The notes under the pieces: model-generated
What the model saw: only the letters and a program-made list of their open reading frames with translations
Database searches by the model: none
Told to the model about the DNA's origin: nothing
Assembly: GCF_040659735.1 (NCBI RefSeq)
Contig: NZ_JBFANZ010000019.1
Coordinates: 56,453 to 120,452, forward strand
DNA: 64,000 nucleotides
DNA from: Micromonospora_I sp040659735
GTDB lineage: Bacteria; Actinomycetota; Actinomycetes; Mycobacteriales; Micromonosporaceae
Direction: 5' to 3'
Part shown: piece by piece, positions 45,182 through 53,935 of the stretch
How the letters are laid out: each line of letters begins with the position of its first letter
Numbering within the stretch: the first letter of the stretch is position 1
Program-made: the position numbers and the translations under genes

Positions 45182-46264
45182 TCAGGCCAGGTGGATCGTG
45201 CGCAGCCGGCCGACCTCCGCCATCCGACGCTCGGCCAACCGGTCGGCCGCCGCCGCCGGCGGCACGCCCTCCGCGTCCGCGAGCCGCAGGATCTGGCGGG
45301 TCGTGTCGAAGATCCGGGTCGCCCGCAGCTTGGCCCGCTCGAAGTTGAACCCCTCGATCTCGTCGGCCACCTGGATCACGCCGCCGGCGTTGACCACGTA
45401 GTCCGGCGTGTAGAGCACACCCCGGTCGGCCAGCACCTTGTCGATGCCCGGGTGTGCGAGCTGATTGTTGGCCGCCCCCGTAACAATCTTGGCGCGAAGC
45501 GCGGGCACCGTCTCGTCGTTCAGCGCCCCGCCGAGCGCGCAGGGGGCGTACACGTCGATGTCGGAGGAGATGAGCGCGCCGGCGTCCGCGACCAGGTCGA
45601 CCTGCGGGTACGTCTGACGCGCCCAGTCCAGGGCCCGCTCGTTCACGTCGGTCGCCACGACCGACGCGCCGTCGTCGATCAGGTGGCCCACCAGGTACTT
45701 GCCGACCTTGCCCAGGCCGGCGACGCCGACCCGACGACCGGCGAGGGTGGGTGAGCCCCAGACGTGCTCGGCCGCAGCGCGCATCCCCTGGAAGACGCCC
45801 CAGGCGGTGAGGATCGACGAGTCCCCCGCCCCGCCGTGCTCGACGCTGCGGCCCGTCACGTAGCGGGTCTCGCGGGCGATGATGTCCATGTCCGCAACGT
45901 AGGTGCCGACGTCGCAGGCGGTGTAGTAGCGGCCGGCCAGCGACTCGACGAACCGGCCGTACGCCCGCAGCAGCGCCTCGCTCTTGACCTGCTCCGGGTC
46001 GCCCCAGATGACGGCCTTGCCGCCGCCCAGATCGAGCCCGGCGAGCGCGTTCTTGTACGCCATCCCGCGCGAGAGCTCGAGCACGTCGTGCAGGGCGTCC
46101 GCCTCGGTGGCGTACGGGTAGAAGCGCGTGCCGCCCAACGCGGGGCCGAGGGCGGTCGAGTAGATACCGATGATCGCCTTCAGCCCGGTCTGCTTGTCCT
46201 GGCAGAAGACGATCTGCTCGTGCCCGGCCGATTCCTGGCCGTCGGTGCTGGCGAATACGCCCAT
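45182..46264 (-). CDS. Leucine/valine-type amino acid dehydrogenase
   Basis: The product has 360 residues and is NAD-dependent, deaminating branched-chain amino acids reversibly. It has the dimerisation domain with GPALGGTRFYPYATEADALHDVLELSRGMAYKNALAGL-type blocks, where Lys of GGGKAVIWGDP and of MAYKNALAG are catalytic-region lysines. The Rossmann part has VGVAGLGKVGKYLVGHLIDDGA and ANNQLAHPG. It lies between DUF3073 and bldC, as does vdh in Streptomyces. Leucine or valine preference cannot be told from sequence. Confidence 0.88.
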   Translation of the reverse strand: MGVFASTDGQESAGHEQIVFCQDKQTGLKAIIGIYSTALGPALGGTRFYPYATEADALHDVLELSRGMAYKNALAGLDLGGGKAVIWGDPEQVKSEALLRAYGRFVESLAGRYYTACDVGTYVADMDIIARETRYVTGRSVEHGGAGDSSILTAWGVFQGMRAAAEHVWGSPTLAGRRVGVAGLGKVGKYLVGHLIDDGASVVATDVNERALDWARQTYPQVDLVADAGALISSDIDVYAPCALGGALNDETVPALRAKIVTGAANNQLAHPGIDKVLADRGVLYTPDYVVNAGGVIQVADEIEGFNFERAKLRATRIFDTTRQILRLADAEGVPPAAAADRLAERRMAEVGRLRTIHLA

Positions 46265-46447
46265 GACTGCTCCTGATGTCGGTGGCGCCCTTGTGGGGTG
46301 CGGTCCCTGTGATGGCCGGCGGGGTGGCGCCGGTCATGTCGAGCCTAATATCGCCCTGTCCATGTGCTCGCTTCGCGTTCCCACGCCGCTCGACCCGCTC
46401 CCAGCAGGTGACGGCAGCGATGGTCGTTTTCATGGGAGGATCGCGCC

Positions 46448-47287
46448 GTGCCGTCGCTCTTCGCTTCATACCTGCGCGTGTACGAACCGTTGACCGCCTT
46501 CGACCGCGACCGTCAGGTGTACTGGCGGCGCTACGTGAAGGAGGGTCGGGCGGTGGCGCCGCTCGACGGTCCGGTCCGCCAGCGCACCGCGGTGATCGAG
46601 GCGCTCGGCGCGGGGTGGACGCGGCTGCCGGATCCGCCTGACGAGGCGTACGTCCTGGAGACGGATGACACGCTGCTGATCTGCCCGTGGAATCTGCGGG
46701 TACGGGTGGCCGAAGCGGCGCTCAGCGCGCGCGACGGGGTCCCTTCGGTGCTCGCCGACGCGTTCGTCCCGCCGGTGCTGGCCGGGCAGGCGAAGGCGGT
46801 CGTGGAGGACTGGCGCAGCGGGGCCCGGGTGCTGGAGCAGGGGGTCCCGCGGGTGCATGAGCAGATCGCCACGTGGGGCGTTCCGCTGCGCTGGTTCGTC
46901 TTCATCGAGGAGGGCGAGCGCGAGTTCGTCACGCGGACCGGGAGCCGGGCGCTGCGCTACCGCACCGAAATCTCCAAGGCCCGTCGGCGCGCGTCCCGTG
47001 GCCTCGCCGTGCTGCGCAAGTCGGTCGGGGACGCACCGATCACGCAGGCGGTGGAGGAGGGGGCGCGGTGGCTGGAGGAGTTTCATCCCCGATCGGTCGT
47101 CGAACTCGACTACGGCGGCCTGGTCGACCTGCTGCCCGATGACGCGCTGGGGGCCGATGACTCCCCGGCGCTCGTGGCCGCCGGGCTCGCGGGGCTCTCC
47201 AGCGGTGACGCGGACGCGGCGACGGAGGCGTACGAGAAGCTGGTGGCGCGCTGGCGCGCGGTGCAGTTGCTCGAACGATGCAATTAA
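46448..47287 (+). CDS. Conserved hypothetical protein of the bldC neighbourhood
   Basis: The product has 279 residues, soluble, with no signal peptide. It opens PSLFASYLRVYEPLTAFDRDRQVYW and contains LRWFVFIEEGEREFV and RYRTEISKARRRASRGLAVLRKSVGD. The same gene lies between the dehydrogenase and bldC in Streptomyces genomes as I remember them, so it is an actinobacterial core protein without known function. GTG 46448 has GGGAGGATC upstream. It is divergent from the dehydrogenase. Confidence 0.75.
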   Translation: MPSLFASYLRVYEPLTAFDRDRQVYWRRYVKEGRAVAPLDGPVRQRTAVIEALGAGWTRLPDPPDEAYVLETDDTLLICPWNLRVRVAEAALSARDGVPSVLADAFVPPVLAGQAKAVVEDWRSGARVLEQGVPRVHEQIATWGVPLRWFVFIEEGEREFVTRTGSRALRYRTEISKARRRASRGLAVLRKSVGDAPITQAVEEGARWLEEFHPRSVVELDYGGLVDLLPDDALGADDSPALVAAGLAGLSSGDADAATEAYEKLVARWRAVQLLERCN

Positions 47288-47551
47288 CGACGAACGGTAC
47301 GAACTGGACGAGCCGGGAACGGCGCTAAGGCGAGGATGATTCGTAATCGCCGGGTCACGAAGCGTGATCAAGAGTCCAAATAAGGCGGTTTCTGGCATAT
47401 AAAAGCGTCATAAATCAGTCATTGCTCATCCTTCTATCCAGGGACGTCCGGCCGTTCGGCCCATGTCGGACATCGGGGACTAGCCGGACCATGGGATACG
47501 CGTCGACCGGCGGGACCCCGGCCGATGTTTACACCCTGTGGAGGAGTACCG
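47288..47551. promoter_or_regulatory. Long AT-richer bldC upstream region
   Basis: These 264 bp upstream of bldC are noticeably less GC-rich (for example CATATAAAAGCGTCATAAAT around 47395-47414) than the flanking genes. Long regulated leaders are usual for bldC-type developmental regulators. CATATAAA could hold a -10 element, but no confident -35 is seen. Confidence 0.4.
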
Positions 47552-47761
47552 ATGGCATCGCGAACGCATGAACCCGAGCCGCTACTCACGCCGGCCGAGG
47601 TCGCGTCGATGTTCCGAGTCGACCCGAAGACCGTGACACGGTGGGCTAAGGCGGGCAAGCTAAGCGCAATTCGCACTTTGGGCGGACACCGTCGTTACCG
47701 CGAGTCGGAGGTTCGGGCCCTGCTGCAGGGCCAGATTCCTCAGCAGCGCCAAGGCGACTGA
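47552..47761 (+). CDS. bldC: Developmental regulator BldC (small MerR-like DNA-binding protein)
   Basis: The product has 69 residues. LLTPAEVASMFRVDPKTVTRWAKAGKLSAIRTLGGHRRYRESEVRALL is the nearly invariant BldC winged helix, here given as consecutive blocks of the single domain. BldC binds direct-repeat DNA cooperatively and times development in Streptomyces. ATG 47552 follows GGAGGAG by 7 nt. The neighbours match the Streptomyces bldC locus. It is read from its own promoter region. Confidence 0.95.
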   Translation: MASRTHEPEPLLTPAEVASMFRVDPKTVTRWAKAGKLSAIRTLGGHRRYRESEVRALLQGQIPQQRQGD

Positions 47762-47792
47762 AGAGGAGCCGTTCCAACCGGCTGAGCGTCGG

Positions 47793-47838
47793 GCAGGGGC
47801 GAGGGACGTGCGGGTGACCGCGCGACCTTCGCCCCTGC
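47793..47838 (+). terminator. Hairpin after bldC
   Basis: GCAGGGGCGA (47793-47802) and TCGCCCCTGC (47829-47838) form a perfect 10-bp stem with a 26-nt GC-rich loop, 32 bp after the stop. Confidence 0.55.
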
Positions 47839-47887
47839 TCCGTTCTGCGGCCATCCACCCCGCTCCTGTCCATCCCGAGGCAGGCGG

Positions 47888-48268
47888 CTAGTCGTCGAGG
47901 ACGATGCGGATGCCGACCGTTCCGTCGTCGCCGCGACGCAGCCGGCTGCCCAACAGCGTCAGCCGCCCGGCCACGCCGTACTTCTGCTTCAGCAGATCCC
48001 GCACGTGCGCGCTCCCCGCCGCATCGCTGATCGAGGCGTGCGCCGGCACGGGATCGGCGTGCTGGTTGCCGCGGAAGTCGCAGGGAGCGAGCGTCACGGC
48101 GTCGATGTTGCGGATCCGTTTGACCTTGCCGGCGTCGGCGGCGCTCCAGACGGCGAGCGCGTCGCCGTCGCGCACCACCCAGACCGGGGTGGCCACCGCT
48201 CGGCCGTCCTTGCGGAACGTCGTCAGCAGGACGTATTTCTCGGCACCGAGTCGGTCCAGGGCGGTCAC
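47888..48268 (-). CDS. PPOX-class F420-dependent oxidoreductase-like protein
   Basis: The product has 126 residues with a split-barrel FMN/F420-binding fold. LGAEKYVLLTTFRKDGRAVATPVWVVRDGDALAVWS, then KVKRIRNIDAVTLAPCDFRG and a final GSRLRRGDDGTVGIRIVL, match the actinobacterial PPOX F420 family. Substrate unknown. It starts with GTG 48268 and is convergent with bldC and divergent from the methyltransferase. Confidence 0.85.
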   Translation of the reverse strand: MTALDRLGAEKYVLLTTFRKDGRAVATPVWVVRDGDALAVWSAADAGKVKRIRNIDAVTLAPCDFRGNQHADPVPAHASISDAAGSAHVRDLLKQKYGVAGRLTLLGSRLRRGDDGTVGIRIVLDD

Positions 48269-48318
48269 ACCAGTCAGGGTACGGGCTCGGCCGCGGTGCC
48301 GAAGGCCGTGTGCCCCGG

Positions 48319-48324
48319 TAGCGT
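48319..48324 (+). promoter_or_regulatory. -10 box (TAGCGT) of the leaderless methyltransferase gene
   Basis: TAGCGT ends 7 nt before ATG 48332, with no ribosome-binding site. Confidence 0.55.
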
Positions 48325-48331
48325 CGGCGTA

Positions 48332-49111
48332 ATGCTGGGTGAACCGCGCATTGGTGATGTCTTCGGCGAACTGCTGCGCGACGCGCTCGCGGTGGCGACC
48401 GGTGTCGGGCCGCGGCCCCTGGTCGGTGGCCGATTACCGAGGCCGGTCATCGAGATCATCGAACGGGACGACGGACTGATCAACGGAGCGCCCGCCGCGC
48501 ACTACCTGGACGGACCCGAGCAATGGCAGCCGTACGACCATCGGGCCGTCGGCCGGGTGCGAGGCGAGGTGCTCGACATCGGCGTCGGAGCGGGACGGAT
48601 CGCGCTGCTGCTGCAGGAGCGGGGCGTCCCGGTCACCGGGCTGGACGTTTCCCCGGGGGCGCTCGCCGTCGCGCGTAAGCGCGGCGTACGCGATCTGGTC
48701 TGCGCCACGGTCGATGAGCACGCTCGCGAGGGGCGGCGCTACGACACGTTCCTGCTGCTCGGCAACAACCTCGGGCTGATCGAAGGGCGGGAACGCGCGC
48801 CGTCGTTCCTCGCCGCGTTGGCCGCGATGGCCCGTCCCGGCGCCCAGATCATCGCGCACGGCACCGACCCGTACGGCACGAACGATCCGGTGCACACCTC
48901 CTACCACCGCCGCAACCGCGAGCGGGGGCGGTTGGGTGGGCAGTTGCGGCTGCGCCTGCGCTACCGCGAGCTGGGCACCGACTGGTTCGACTACCTGGTC
49001 TGCACGCCGCAGGAGCTGGCCGGGTTGGTCGAGGACGGCCCGTGGCGACTCGTCGACGTCGACCTCACCGACGCGCCCTACTACCTCGCGACGCTGCACC
49101 TGGCCGGGTAG
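48332..49111 (+). CDS. Class I SAM-dependent methyltransferase
   Basis: The product has 259 residues. The SAM loop is VLDIGVGAGRIALLLQ at about residues 89-104, followed by the acidic ribose-binding strand TGLDVSPGALAVARKRGV and TFLLLGNNLGLIEG in the motif IV region. The N-terminal ~75 residues and a C-terminal half with WFDYLVCTPQELAGLV are family-specific. Substrate unknown. Longer frames upstream overlap the divergent gene and its promoter, while the -10 box at 48319 supports ATG 48332. Confidence 0.8.
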   Translation: MLGEPRIGDVFGELLRDALAVATGVGPRPLVGGRLPRPVIEIIERDDGLINGAPAAHYLDGPEQWQPYDHRAVGRVRGEVLDIGVGAGRIALLLQERGVPVTGLDVSPGALAVARKRGVRDLVCATVDEHAREGRRYDTFLLLGNNLGLIEGRERAPSFLAALAAMARPGAQIIAHGTDPYGTNDPVHTSYHRRNRERGRLGGQLRLRLRYRELGTDWFDYLVCTPQELAGLVEDGPWRLVDVDLTDAPYYLATLHLAG

Positions 49112-49208
49112 CGCGCAAGCGGCGCTTGGCGCTGCCCGCCAGGCGCGCGCGGGTCCGGTGTGGACGGGATGCCGGCGCTGAGGGCGGCGAAGGTGTCGAG
49201 GGAACGGG

Positions 49209-49454
49209 TCAGGCGGGTGGGAGACCCCCGTCGCCGTCGACGACCTCTTCGGGAGTCCCGTCCTCGTCGCGGTCCACCATCGTGATGTCGACCGTGCCGT
49301 CGCCGGTCGTGTCGAACTGGAAGACGTCCGGCCTCCCGTCGCCATCGGTGTCAACCACCCAGACGTCGGTCCTGCCGTCGTTGTTGGTATCCATCTTCAA
49401 CAGGTCGACGCGCTCGTCTCCGCGCGTCTCCACGATCTCCTGCGGCTCGCTCAT
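49209..49454 (-). CDS. Small protein of four calcium-type DxNxDG repeats
   Basis: The product has 81 residues from ATG 49454 (AAGGGA upstream). Four repeats of about 13 residues follow each other: DTNNDGRTDVW, DTDGDGRPDVF, DTTGDGTVDIT and DRDEDGTPEEV. The D.[DN].DG loops are like those of EF-hand, thrombospondin-3 and dockerin Ca sites. It has no signal peptide or membrane helix, so it would be cytosolic, unlike most such repeat proteins. Function unknown; metal binding is inferred from the loops. Confidence 0.7.
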   Translation of the reverse strand: MSEPQEIVETRGDERVDLLKMDTNNDGRTDVWVVDTDGDGRPDVFQFDTTGDGTVDITMVDRDEDGTPEEVVDGDGGLPPA

Positions 49455-49529
49455 GGGGTGTCCCTTCATCGCGGATGATTTGAAGGTCGACACTAGGGCC
49501 CCCTCGGTTCCGCCGCGACCCGGGCTGCA

Positions 49530-49535
49530 TAGGGT
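49530..49535 (+). promoter_or_regulatory. -10 box (TAGGGT) of the leaderless hydroxyacyl-CoA dehydrogenase gene
   Basis: TAGGGT ends 7 nt before ATG 49543, with no ribosome-binding site. Confidence 0.55.
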
Positions 49536-49542
49536 CGGGTCC

Positions 49543-50400
49543 ATGAACGATCGTTTCGTCGTGGTCGGGGCCGGCACGATGGGCCTCGGGATCGCCTATG
49601 TGGCCGCCGGTGCCGGCTACACCGTCGAGCTGGTCGAGATCGACCGGGACCGCGCCAATGCCGCGTTCGACACGCTGCACGGGCTCTGGGACCGGGCTGT
49701 GGACCGCGGCAAGCTCTCCACAGAGGACGCTGATGCGAGCCGTGCCCGGCTGGTCGTGAAGACCGATCTGGCCGACGTGGTCGACGGCCCCGCCGTGATC
49801 GTCGAGGCCGTGCCCGAACGTCTCGACCTCAAGCGCGCGGTGCTCGCCGCGGCCGAGAAGCGGCGCCCGGCGCTGCTCGCCTCCAACACCTCGAGCATCC
49901 CGATCGCGGAACTCGCCAGCGGGCTGGACCACCCGGAACGCTTTCTCGGACTCCACTTCTTCAATCCGGTCTGGGCGATGGCGCTGCTCGAGGTGGTGGT
50001 CGGGGCGGCCACCGCCGCCGAGACCACGGCGGCCGGCGTCGCGCTCGCCGGCCGGCTGGGCAAGGACCCCGTCGTCGTACGGGACATGCCCGGCTTCGCC
50101 ACCTCCCGGCTCGGCGTCACGCTCGGCCTGGAAGCGATCCGCATGGTCGCCGACGGAGTGGCCAGCCCGGCCGATATCGACAAGGCGATGGTGCTCGGCT
50201 ACCGGCACCCGGTCGGTCCGCTGGAGTTGACCGACATCGTCGGTCTGGACGTGCGGCTGGACATCGCCCGTACGTTGCAGGCGGCCTACGGGGACCGCTT
50301 CGCGCCGCCGCCGCTGCTCGAGGAGATGGTCGCGGCGGGGCGGCTCGGCAAGAAGTCCGGGCAGGGCTTCTACCGCTGGGAGGGTGGGGCCAAGCAGTGA
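49543..50400 (+). CDS. 3-hydroxyacyl-CoA dehydrogenase
   Basis: The product has 285 residues and oxidises 3-hydroxyacyl-CoA with NAD. The N-terminal Rossmann loop is VVVGAGTMGLGIAYVA. The middle has LLASNTSSIPIAELA and GLHFFNPVWAMALLEVVVG (active-site His in LHFFNP), and the C-terminal domain has GYRHPVGPLELTDIVGLD and GRLGKKSGQGFYRW. It is the first gene of a two-gene operon with the enoyl-CoA hydratase (4-bp overlap) and is leaderless. Confidence 0.92.
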   Translation: MNDRFVVVGAGTMGLGIAYVAAGAGYTVELVEIDRDRANAAFDTLHGLWDRAVDRGKLSTEDADASRARLVVKTDLADVVDGPAVIVEAVPERLDLKRAVLAAAEKRRPALLASNTSSIPIAELASGLDHPERFLGLHFFNPVWAMALLEVVVGAATAAETTAAGVALAGRLGKDPVVVRDMPGFATSRLGVTLGLEAIRMVADGVASPADIDKAMVLGYRHPVGPLELTDIVGLDVRLDIARTLQAAYGDRFAPPPLLEEMVAAGRLGKKSGQGFYRWEGGAKQ

Positions 50401-51134
50401 GTCTTGACATCGAGGAACGCGGCGACCGGCTCGTCGTCACGCTGAATCGGCCCGAGAAGCGCAACGCCATCGACGCCGAGATGGTCTCCGCGCTGCACGA
50501 CGTGTGCGCGCGGCTGGAGCGCGAACCGCGACTGCTGCTGCTCACCGGCGGCAGCGAGGGGATCTTCGCCGCCGGCGCGGACATCGCCCAACTGCGCGAG
50601 CGCGGGCGGCTGGACGCGCTAGCCGCGATCAACTCGGCGATCTTCGCCCGCATCCGGGCCCTTCCGCTGCCCACCGTCGCCGCGATCGACGGTCCCGCGC
50701 TGGGCGGCGGCGCCGAGCTCACCTACGCCTGTGATCTGCGGGTCTGCACCGAGCGTGCGGTGTTCGGCCAGCCCGAGGTGCGGCTCGGCATCCTCGCCGG
50801 CGCCGGCGCGACGCACCGGCTGCCCGCGCTGGTCGGGGAAGCGCGGGCCAAGGAACTGCTCTTCACGGGCCGACGGGTCAACGCCGAGGAGGCGCTGCGG
50901 ATCGGCCTGGTCAACCGGACGGTCGCGGACCCCGCTGACCTGCTCGGGACGGCACACGGGCTGCTGGACGAGATCGCCAAGGCGTCCGGGCTGGCGTTGC
51001 GGCTGACCAAGCTGGCCGTTGACGCCCCGCCCGGCGCGCATCCGCAGCTCGACCTGGTCAGCCAGGCCGTCCTCTTCGAGGATGAGGAGAAGCGCCGGCG
51101 GGTGACCGATTTCCTCGACCGGAAGGGCCGCTGA
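50397..51134 (+). CDS. Enoyl-CoA hydratase/isomerase
   Basis: The product has 245 residues with the crotonase fold. LNRPEKRNAIDAEMV and GSEGIFAAGADIAQL (oxyanion hole), PLPTVAAIDGPALGGGAELTYACDLRV, and GQPEVRLGILAGAGATHRLP are the family blocks. Of the usual two acidic catalytic residues, Glu is kept in FGQPEVRLG, while the second position in GILAGAGAT is not acidic, so isomerase-type or altered chemistry is possible. The GTG start overlaps the previous stop by 4 bp. Confidence 0.88.
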   Translation: MSLDIEERGDRLVVTLNRPEKRNAIDAEMVSALHDVCARLEREPRLLLLTGGSEGIFAAGADIAQLRERGRLDALAAINSAIFARIRALPLPTVAAIDGPALGGGAELTYACDLRVCTERAVFGQPEVRLGILAGAGATHRLPALVGEARAKELLFTGRRVNAEEALRIGLVNRTVADPADLLGTAHGLLDEIAKASGLALRLTKLAVDAPPGAHPQLDLVSQAVLFEDEEKRRRVTDFLDRKGR

Positions 51135-51189
51135 GCCGGGTCCGGGCCACCGGTGTCGGGCCGGTCGCCCGCGGGCGACCGGGCCACGG

Positions 51190-52536
51190 TCAGTGGCGCA
51201 GCGCGACGCCGGCCGAGATCAGCGCCTTGATGACCTGTGCCGACTCGCCGAAACCGATGAGCAGGACCGCGTCGGCGCGGAACGCCTTGATCTCGGCTGC
51301 CCCCGCGGAGAACTCCAGCGGCGTCGAGGCGTCCGCCGGCGGTTCGTAGCTCAGCAGCTTGAGCTGGTCACCGCCGATCCCGGCCTTCTCCAGCTCGGCG
51401 CGGACGTTGCTCTGCAGGCCCTCGCCGTACGAGTCCTTGCGCGCCACGATGGCGATCTTCTGCGACCCGTCGCGGAGGATCACGTCGGCCAGTGCCCGTC
51501 CCTGCAGCAGGTCGGACGGGGCGGTGCGGAAGAACAGCCCGTCGTCCTGGATGGTGCTCAGACCGGCGTCGGTGTTGCACGGGGAGAAGAGGATCACCCC
51601 GGCCTCCACCACCTCCGGAAGCACGGCGCGCGAGATGTCGGAGGCGCCGGCGCCGATCATGACGTGGACGCCCGCCTCGATGTGCTTGCGCACGGTCGCC
51701 TTCGCGACCTCCGCGTTGGTCCCGTCGTCGCCCTCGATCCACTGCACCGGCTGTCCCAGCACACCACCCGCGGCGTTGACCTCCCGGATCCCCAGTAGGG
51801 CACCGGCCGCCATCGGCGGGTACAGCAGCGCCAGGTCGCCGCTCATCGGCAGCAGCCCGCCGATCTTCAGCGGCCGCGTGCTCCGTGCGCCGCTGCGCTG
51901 CTTCCTGCCGGCCGGCGGCAGCTTCGTCGTAGTGGCCGTCTCGTCCCCGGCGCCGACGAATTCGGTCTTGCCGTCGTTGATCTGGTTGTTCGCGTCGAAA
52001 TGCAGGGTGGCGAAGGTCGCCGTGGAGGGCTCGCCCGCGTCGGTGAAGCCACCCCGCTTCAGCGACACACCCCGGTATTCGATGTCCGTGCCGGCCCGGG
52101 CCAACCTGAAGCAGTCACTGACCACATCGCACGGGGTGCCCATGGTGGTGACGCCATTGATCTGCGCGGCGATCTGAGCGGGCGTGCTGGCCCCGGCGAG
52201 TTGCGCGGCCAGCGCGCTGATGACCACCGCGTCGTACGTCTCACCCGCGTAGACGACGTCATCGAGCTTCGGGTAGACGCTGCGGAGCCGGGTCTTGAAG
52301 CTCTCGGAGAGGGGCGTCAGCGGCGTCGTCCCCTTCATGCCGGCGAGCACCCCGCTCTGGTCCTTGAACTCCCCGCCGAACGAGTTGCCCATGTTGCCGT
52401 CGGTGCCGTACAGGCGCACGGGCGAAGGCTTTCCCGCCTGCTCCGCGTCGTCCGTCCCGCAACCCGCGACGGTGAACAGAAGCGCTGCGCAGGCTGCCAG
52501 AGCAGCGCCGCCGCGCGAGCCGCGTGACACGAACAT
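51190..52536 (-). CDS. ABC-type solute-binding lipoprotein with swapped (circularly permuted) halves
   Basis: The product has 448 residues. The lipobox FTVAGC puts the lipid on Cys26. In normal members of this branched-chain-amino-acid-binding (Peripla_BP_6) type, LKIGGLLPxTGDLAL follows the lipobox. Here the first ~190 residues are the usual C-terminal part (VRLYGTDGN, GMKGTTPLTP, VYAGETYDAVVISALA), and the usual N-terminal part (LKIGGLLPMSGDLALLYPP, VMIGAGASDIS, FGESAQVIKAL) starts at about residue 222 and ends the protein. All pieces seem present. No permease genes are adjacent. Confidence 0.8.
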   Translation of the reverse strand: MFVSRGSRGGAALAACAALLFTVAGCGTDDAEQAGKPSPVRLYGTDGNMGNSFGGEFKDQSGVLAGMKGTTPLTPLSESFKTRLRSVYPKLDDVVYAGETYDAVVISALAAQLAGASTPAQIAAQINGVTTMGTPCDVVSDCFRLARAGTDIEYRGVSLKRGGFTDAGEPSTATFATLHFDANNQINDGKTEFVGAGDETATTTKLPPAGRKQRSGARSTRPLKIGGLLPMSGDLALLYPPMAAGALLGIREVNAAGGVLGQPVQWIEGDDGTNAEVAKATVRKHIEAGVHVMIGAGASDISRAVLPEVVEAGVILFSPCNTDAGLSTIQDDGLFFRTAPSDLLQGRALADVILRDGSQKIAIVARKDSYGEGLQSNVRAELEKAGIGGDQLKLLSYEPPADASTPLEFSAGAAEIKAFRADAVLLIGFGESAQVIKALISAGVALRH

Positions 52537-52735
52537 GAGGTAGTCCTCCCGAAGGTTCCGTGGCGCACATTAGCGCGCGTATCCCTCAAAGGACACCGCA
52601 GGTCAACAGCTTGTCAGTGGGTAGTTGACCGGTCACGGGACGAGAGGGTTCCGCCGTTCGCCGGTCTTACCTTGACCGACCGGCATACCCTTCCGCTCAT
52701 GACCGAGCCGAAGCGGACCGTAGCGAGGTGACGAC

Positions 52736-53125
52736 GTGACCGACGTTCCGCCCGAGGCACGTGACGACGCCGCGCAGGTGCTGCATTGCGCTCTCGCCGG
52801 TGACAGTGACGCCGTGGTCGGCACCTTCGACGCCGTCGTCGACCGTTCCGGGGTAGCCGGAGCCTACGACGTGGCCTGGTGCCTGGCCGCCGCCATGGTC
52901 GGTGACGGCGTACCCAGCGGGACGTGGACACTCGACTTCCCCGGCATCGACGACGCCCGCTACGACGCCCGGTGGGTCGCGCGCTTCATCAGCGCGTACG
53001 CCAACTGCGACATTCCGACCGGCGAAGCGCTCTTCGGCGCGGCCCTGGCCGACGGCCAGCTTCCCGATTGCCTGCTCACCCTGGCCGGGTCGGCGGTGGC
53101 TACCCTGCGGCGCCGCGCCGCCTGA
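52736..53125 (+). CDS. Hypothetical protein
   Basis: The product has 129 residues, mostly helical and acidic, with YDVAWCLAAAMVGDG and ARWVARFISAYANCDIPTGEALFGAALADGQLPDC. There is no signal peptide or membrane segment. GTG 52736 has GCGAGGTGA about 5 nt upstream. It is divergent from the lipoprotein gene and precedes DUF2786 on the same strand by 87 bp. I do not recognise the family. Confidence 0.6.
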   Translation: MTDVPPEARDDAAQVLHCALAGDSDAVVGTFDAVVDRSGVAGAYDVAWCLAAAMVGDGVPSGTWTLDFPGIDDARYDARWVARFISAYANCDIPTGEALFGAALADGQLPDCLLTLAGSAVATLRRRAA

Positions 53126-53212
53126 CCCCACCCGTGATCCGTCCGCGCCGGCCGTCACGCGCCGATCCGTGTCGCGGGCAGCGGGGCCCCGCTGTGTGAT
53201 ACCCCTGGTGGA

Positions 53213-53920
53213 ATGTCCGACGTGATCCTGGCCAAGGTGCGCAAGCTGCTGGCCAAGGCCGAAGACCCGGCCTGCACGGTGGCCGAGGCGGAGGCCTTCA
53301 CCGCCAAGGCCGCCGAGTTGATCGCCAAGTACGGCGTGGACCGCGCCCTGCTCGCGGCCCGGGATCCGGCCACCGATCCGGTCGGCGACCGGGTGATCGA
53401 GCTCCTGCCGCCGTACGCCCTCGACAAGGCCGGTCTGCTCGCCGCCGTCGCGGATGCGCTGCGCTGCCGTTCGGTACGGCGTCGCGACACCCGGGGCTTC
53501 ACCATGCACCTCTTCGGGTTCGCGAGCGACCTGGAGCGGGTCGAGCTGCTCTTCACCTCGCTGCTCGTACAGGCCGCCTACGGGCTGGCCGCCACGCCGG
53601 TCCCACCACACCAGCATCCGGCGGCGTTCCGCCGCTCCTGGCTCGCGGGGTTCGCCGCGGCGGTGGCGGTGCGGCTCCGCCAGGCCGAGTCGGCCGCCGC
53701 CACTGAATCGGCCGCCGCCGGACACTCCGTGGCGCTGGTGCTCGCCGACCGGTCGGGGCACGTCGAACGGCGGATCGCGGAGGTCTATCCCCGGCTGCGC
53801 ACCGCCGGACCGCGTCGGCTCGCCGGCAGCGGCATGAGCCAGGGCGCGGCCGCCGGCCGCCGCGCGGACCTCGGGGGGACCGGCCTGCGACCCGGGCGTA
53901 CGGCTCCGCTCGGTGCCTAG
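53213..53920 (+). CDS. DUF2786 domain protein
   Basis: The product has 235 residues. The N-terminal ~45 residues (DVILAKVRKLLAKAEDPACTVAEAEAFTAKAAELIAKYGVD, shown here as one helical domain) are the DUF2786 signature seen in phage and bacterial proteins. The rest includes LFGFASDLERVELLFTSLLVQA and RSWLAGFAAAVAVRLRQ. A role in DNA processing has been suggested for the domain by association only. It is the last ordinary gene before the accessory island; duplicated fragments start 16 bp after its stop. Confidence 0.8.
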   Translation: MSDVILAKVRKLLAKAEDPACTVAEAEAFTAKAAELIAKYGVDRALLAARDPATDPVGDRVIELLPPYALDKAGLLAAVADALRCRSVRRRDTRGFTMHLFGFASDLERVELLFTSLLVQAAYGLAATPVPPHQHPAAFRRSWLAGFAAAVAVRLRQAESAAATESAAAGHSVALVLADRSGHVERRIAEVYPRLRTAGPRRLAGSGMSQGAAAGRRADLGGTGLRPGRTAPLGA

Positions 53921-53935
53921 TTCTCCCTGGCCTCA

